DNA of 21,749 bases, taken from positions 1 through 21,749 of the forward strand of contig CAZROO010000020.1 in the NCBI GenBank assembly GCA_964601735.1, written 5' to 3'. This document shows, piece by piece, positions 20,744-21,749 of this stretch; positions within the stretch are counted from its first letter, which is position 1; the number at the start of each line of letters is the position of its first letter. This DNA is from DATAJX01 sp964601735 (GTDB taxonomy: Bacteria > Pseudomonadota > Alphaproteobacteria > UBA2136 > UBA6156). Below the pieces are notes generated by a model. That model was not told where the DNA came from, did not search any database, and was given only the letters and a program-made list of their open reading frames with translations. Position numbers and translations under genes: made by a program.

Positions 20744-21749
20744 ATGGCAGATGTCATCAACTTTGAACCGGCACGCGTGAAGTTAGCTCACTCGGCCGCC
20801 CGCGACAAACATGTGAAGGAGGGACGTACCATGCCTAATTTGATGCAGGATCGCATCGGCTACAAACCATTTGCCTACCCGTGGGCCTACGAGGCCTGGC
20901 TGATGCAGCAGCGCATTCACTGGCTGCCGGAGGAAATTCCCATGGCCGACGACGTGAAGGACTGGAACACCAAGCTCAGCGCGGGCGAAAAGAACCTGCT
21001 GACGCAGATTTTCCGCTTCTTCACCCAGTCGGACATCGAGGTGAACAACTGCTACAACCGGCACTACATGAAGGTGTTCAAGCCCACCGAAGTGCTGATG
21101 ATGCTGACCGCCTTTTCCAACATGGAAACCGTGCACGTCGCGGCCTATTCCCACCTGCTCGACACCATCGGCATGCCCGAGGCCGAGTACAGCGCCTTTA
21201 TGGAATACGCCGAAATGAAGGACAAGTACGACTACATGCACGGCTTCAACGTGGACAACAAGCACAGCATTGCCATGACCATGGCGGTGTTCGGCGCGTT
21301 CACCGAAGGCCTGCAACTGTTCGCCAGCTTTGCCATGCTGATGAACTTCCCGCGCTTCAACAAAATGAAGGGCATGGGCCAGGTCATCACCTGGAGCGTG
21401 CGTGACGAAACCCTGCACTGCCAGTGTGTGACCAAGCTGTTCAATACCTTCATTCAAGAGAACCCGGAAATCTGGACCGACCAGCTGCGCACCGAAATCA
21501 CCGAGGCGTGCCGCAAGATTGTGGGCATGGAAGACAAGTTCATCGATCTCGCCTTTGAAATGGGCGCGGTGGAAGGCCTGACCGCCGAGGACGTGAAGGG
21601 CTACATCCGCTTCATCGCCGACCGCCGCCTGCGCAGCCTCAACCTTGAGCCCATTTTCAACACCAGCAAAAACCCGCTGCCGTGGATGGATTTGATGCTG
21701 AACGCCGATGAGCACGCCAACTTCTTTGAACAGCGCGCCACCGAGTATG
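20744..21749 (+). CDS. nrdB: Class I ribonucleotide reductase, small (beta) subunit, C-terminus cut off by window edge
   Basis: NrdB houses the di-metal/tyrosyl-radical cofactor that starts catalysis in NrdA. I translated 335 codons from the ATG at 20744 (GGGGGAG nine nucleotides upstream); the frame is still open at the edge after ...RATEY, so roughly the last 10-20 residues, including the NrdA-docking tail, are missing. All metal ligands are in place: D97 (QSDIEV), E128 and H131 (METVH), E188 (FTEGLQLF), and E222 with H225 (RDETLH). Y135 occupies the radical-tyrosine position (ETVHVAAY), so this is a tyrosyl-radical enzyme and not a class Ic protein with Phe. The 31-residue gap between the first Asp and Glu equals that in E. 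coli R2. A second start (ATG 20831) would remove 29 residues and is less likely. Confidence 0.96.
   Translation, partial: MADVINFEPARVKLAHSAARDKHVKEGRTMPNLMQDRIGYKPFAYPWAYEAWLMQQRIHWLPEEIPMADDVKDWNTKLSAGEKNLLTQIFRFFTQSDIEVNNCYNRHYMKVFKPTEVLMMLTAFSNMETVHVAAYSHLLDTIGMPEAEYSAFMEYAEMKDKYDYMHGFNVDNKHSIAMTMAVFGAFTEGLQLFASFAMLMNFPRFNKMKGMGQVITWSVRDETLHCQCVTKLFNTFIQENPEIWTDQLRTEITEACRKIVGMEDKFIDLAFEMGAVEGLTAEDVKGYIRFIADRRLRSLNLEPIFNTSKNPLPWMDLMLNADEHANFFEQRATEY

Noticed and set aside
1..21749. CRISPR array, tRNA, rRNA or prophage genes
   Set aside because: No regularly spaced repeats, no tRNA cloverleaf or rRNA motifs, and no phage-type genes were seen in the window.

Overview
This window looks like a chromosomal segment of a motile, moderately GC-rich alphaproteobacterium. 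The main clue is the flagellar block, which has the order fliF-fliG-fliH(flbE)-fliN-...-flbD-flhA known from Caulobacter and Rhodospirillales-like bacteria. A short NrdA without an ATP cone and a Caulobacter-type NrdB agree with this. The genus cannot be told from the sequence.

Layout. Positions 1-2651 (minus strand) are an envelope-sugar operon: rmlA, rmlB and a GT4-type glycosyltransferase that runs off the left edge. Positions 2864-5178 (plus strand) carry an unrecognised lipoprotein and an AGCS-family sodium:amino-acid symporter, separated by a terminator and a hairpin-rich leader. Positions 5223-6318 hold an exported protein with a tripartite C-terminal tail (minus) and, divergent from it, a Cys-rich DUF1636 protein (plus). 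Positions 6308-14722 (minus) are a tightly packed flagellar operon: fliF, fliG, fliH, fliN, a motA-like stator gene, flbD and flhA. Together these make the MS ring and switch, the export gate, an export ATPase regulator and the sigma-54 activator. Flagellin (15213-16835, plus) lies divergently, followed by a strong terminator and a TPR plus SGNH-hydrolase-like protein that may act on flagellin or its glycan. Positions 18860-21749 (plus) are nrdA and nrdB (class I ribonucleotide reductase; nrdB is cut by the right edge), preceded by a probable NrdR box pair and a long structured leader.

Two items stand out. First, a 276-bp element with 24-bp perfect terminal inverted repeats sits exactly at the fliG/fliH junction and has duplicated the 3-bp TGA stop of fliG. 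Its length is a multiple of three and it is open in the fliG frame from end to end, so it forms a small bridging ORF that ends 2 nt before the fliH start. Second, the nrdA leader folds on paper into an H-type pseudoknot (11-bp and 7-bp perfect stems, directly abutting) with an inserted two-part hairpin and two further hairpins. I do not recognise it as a known RNA family.
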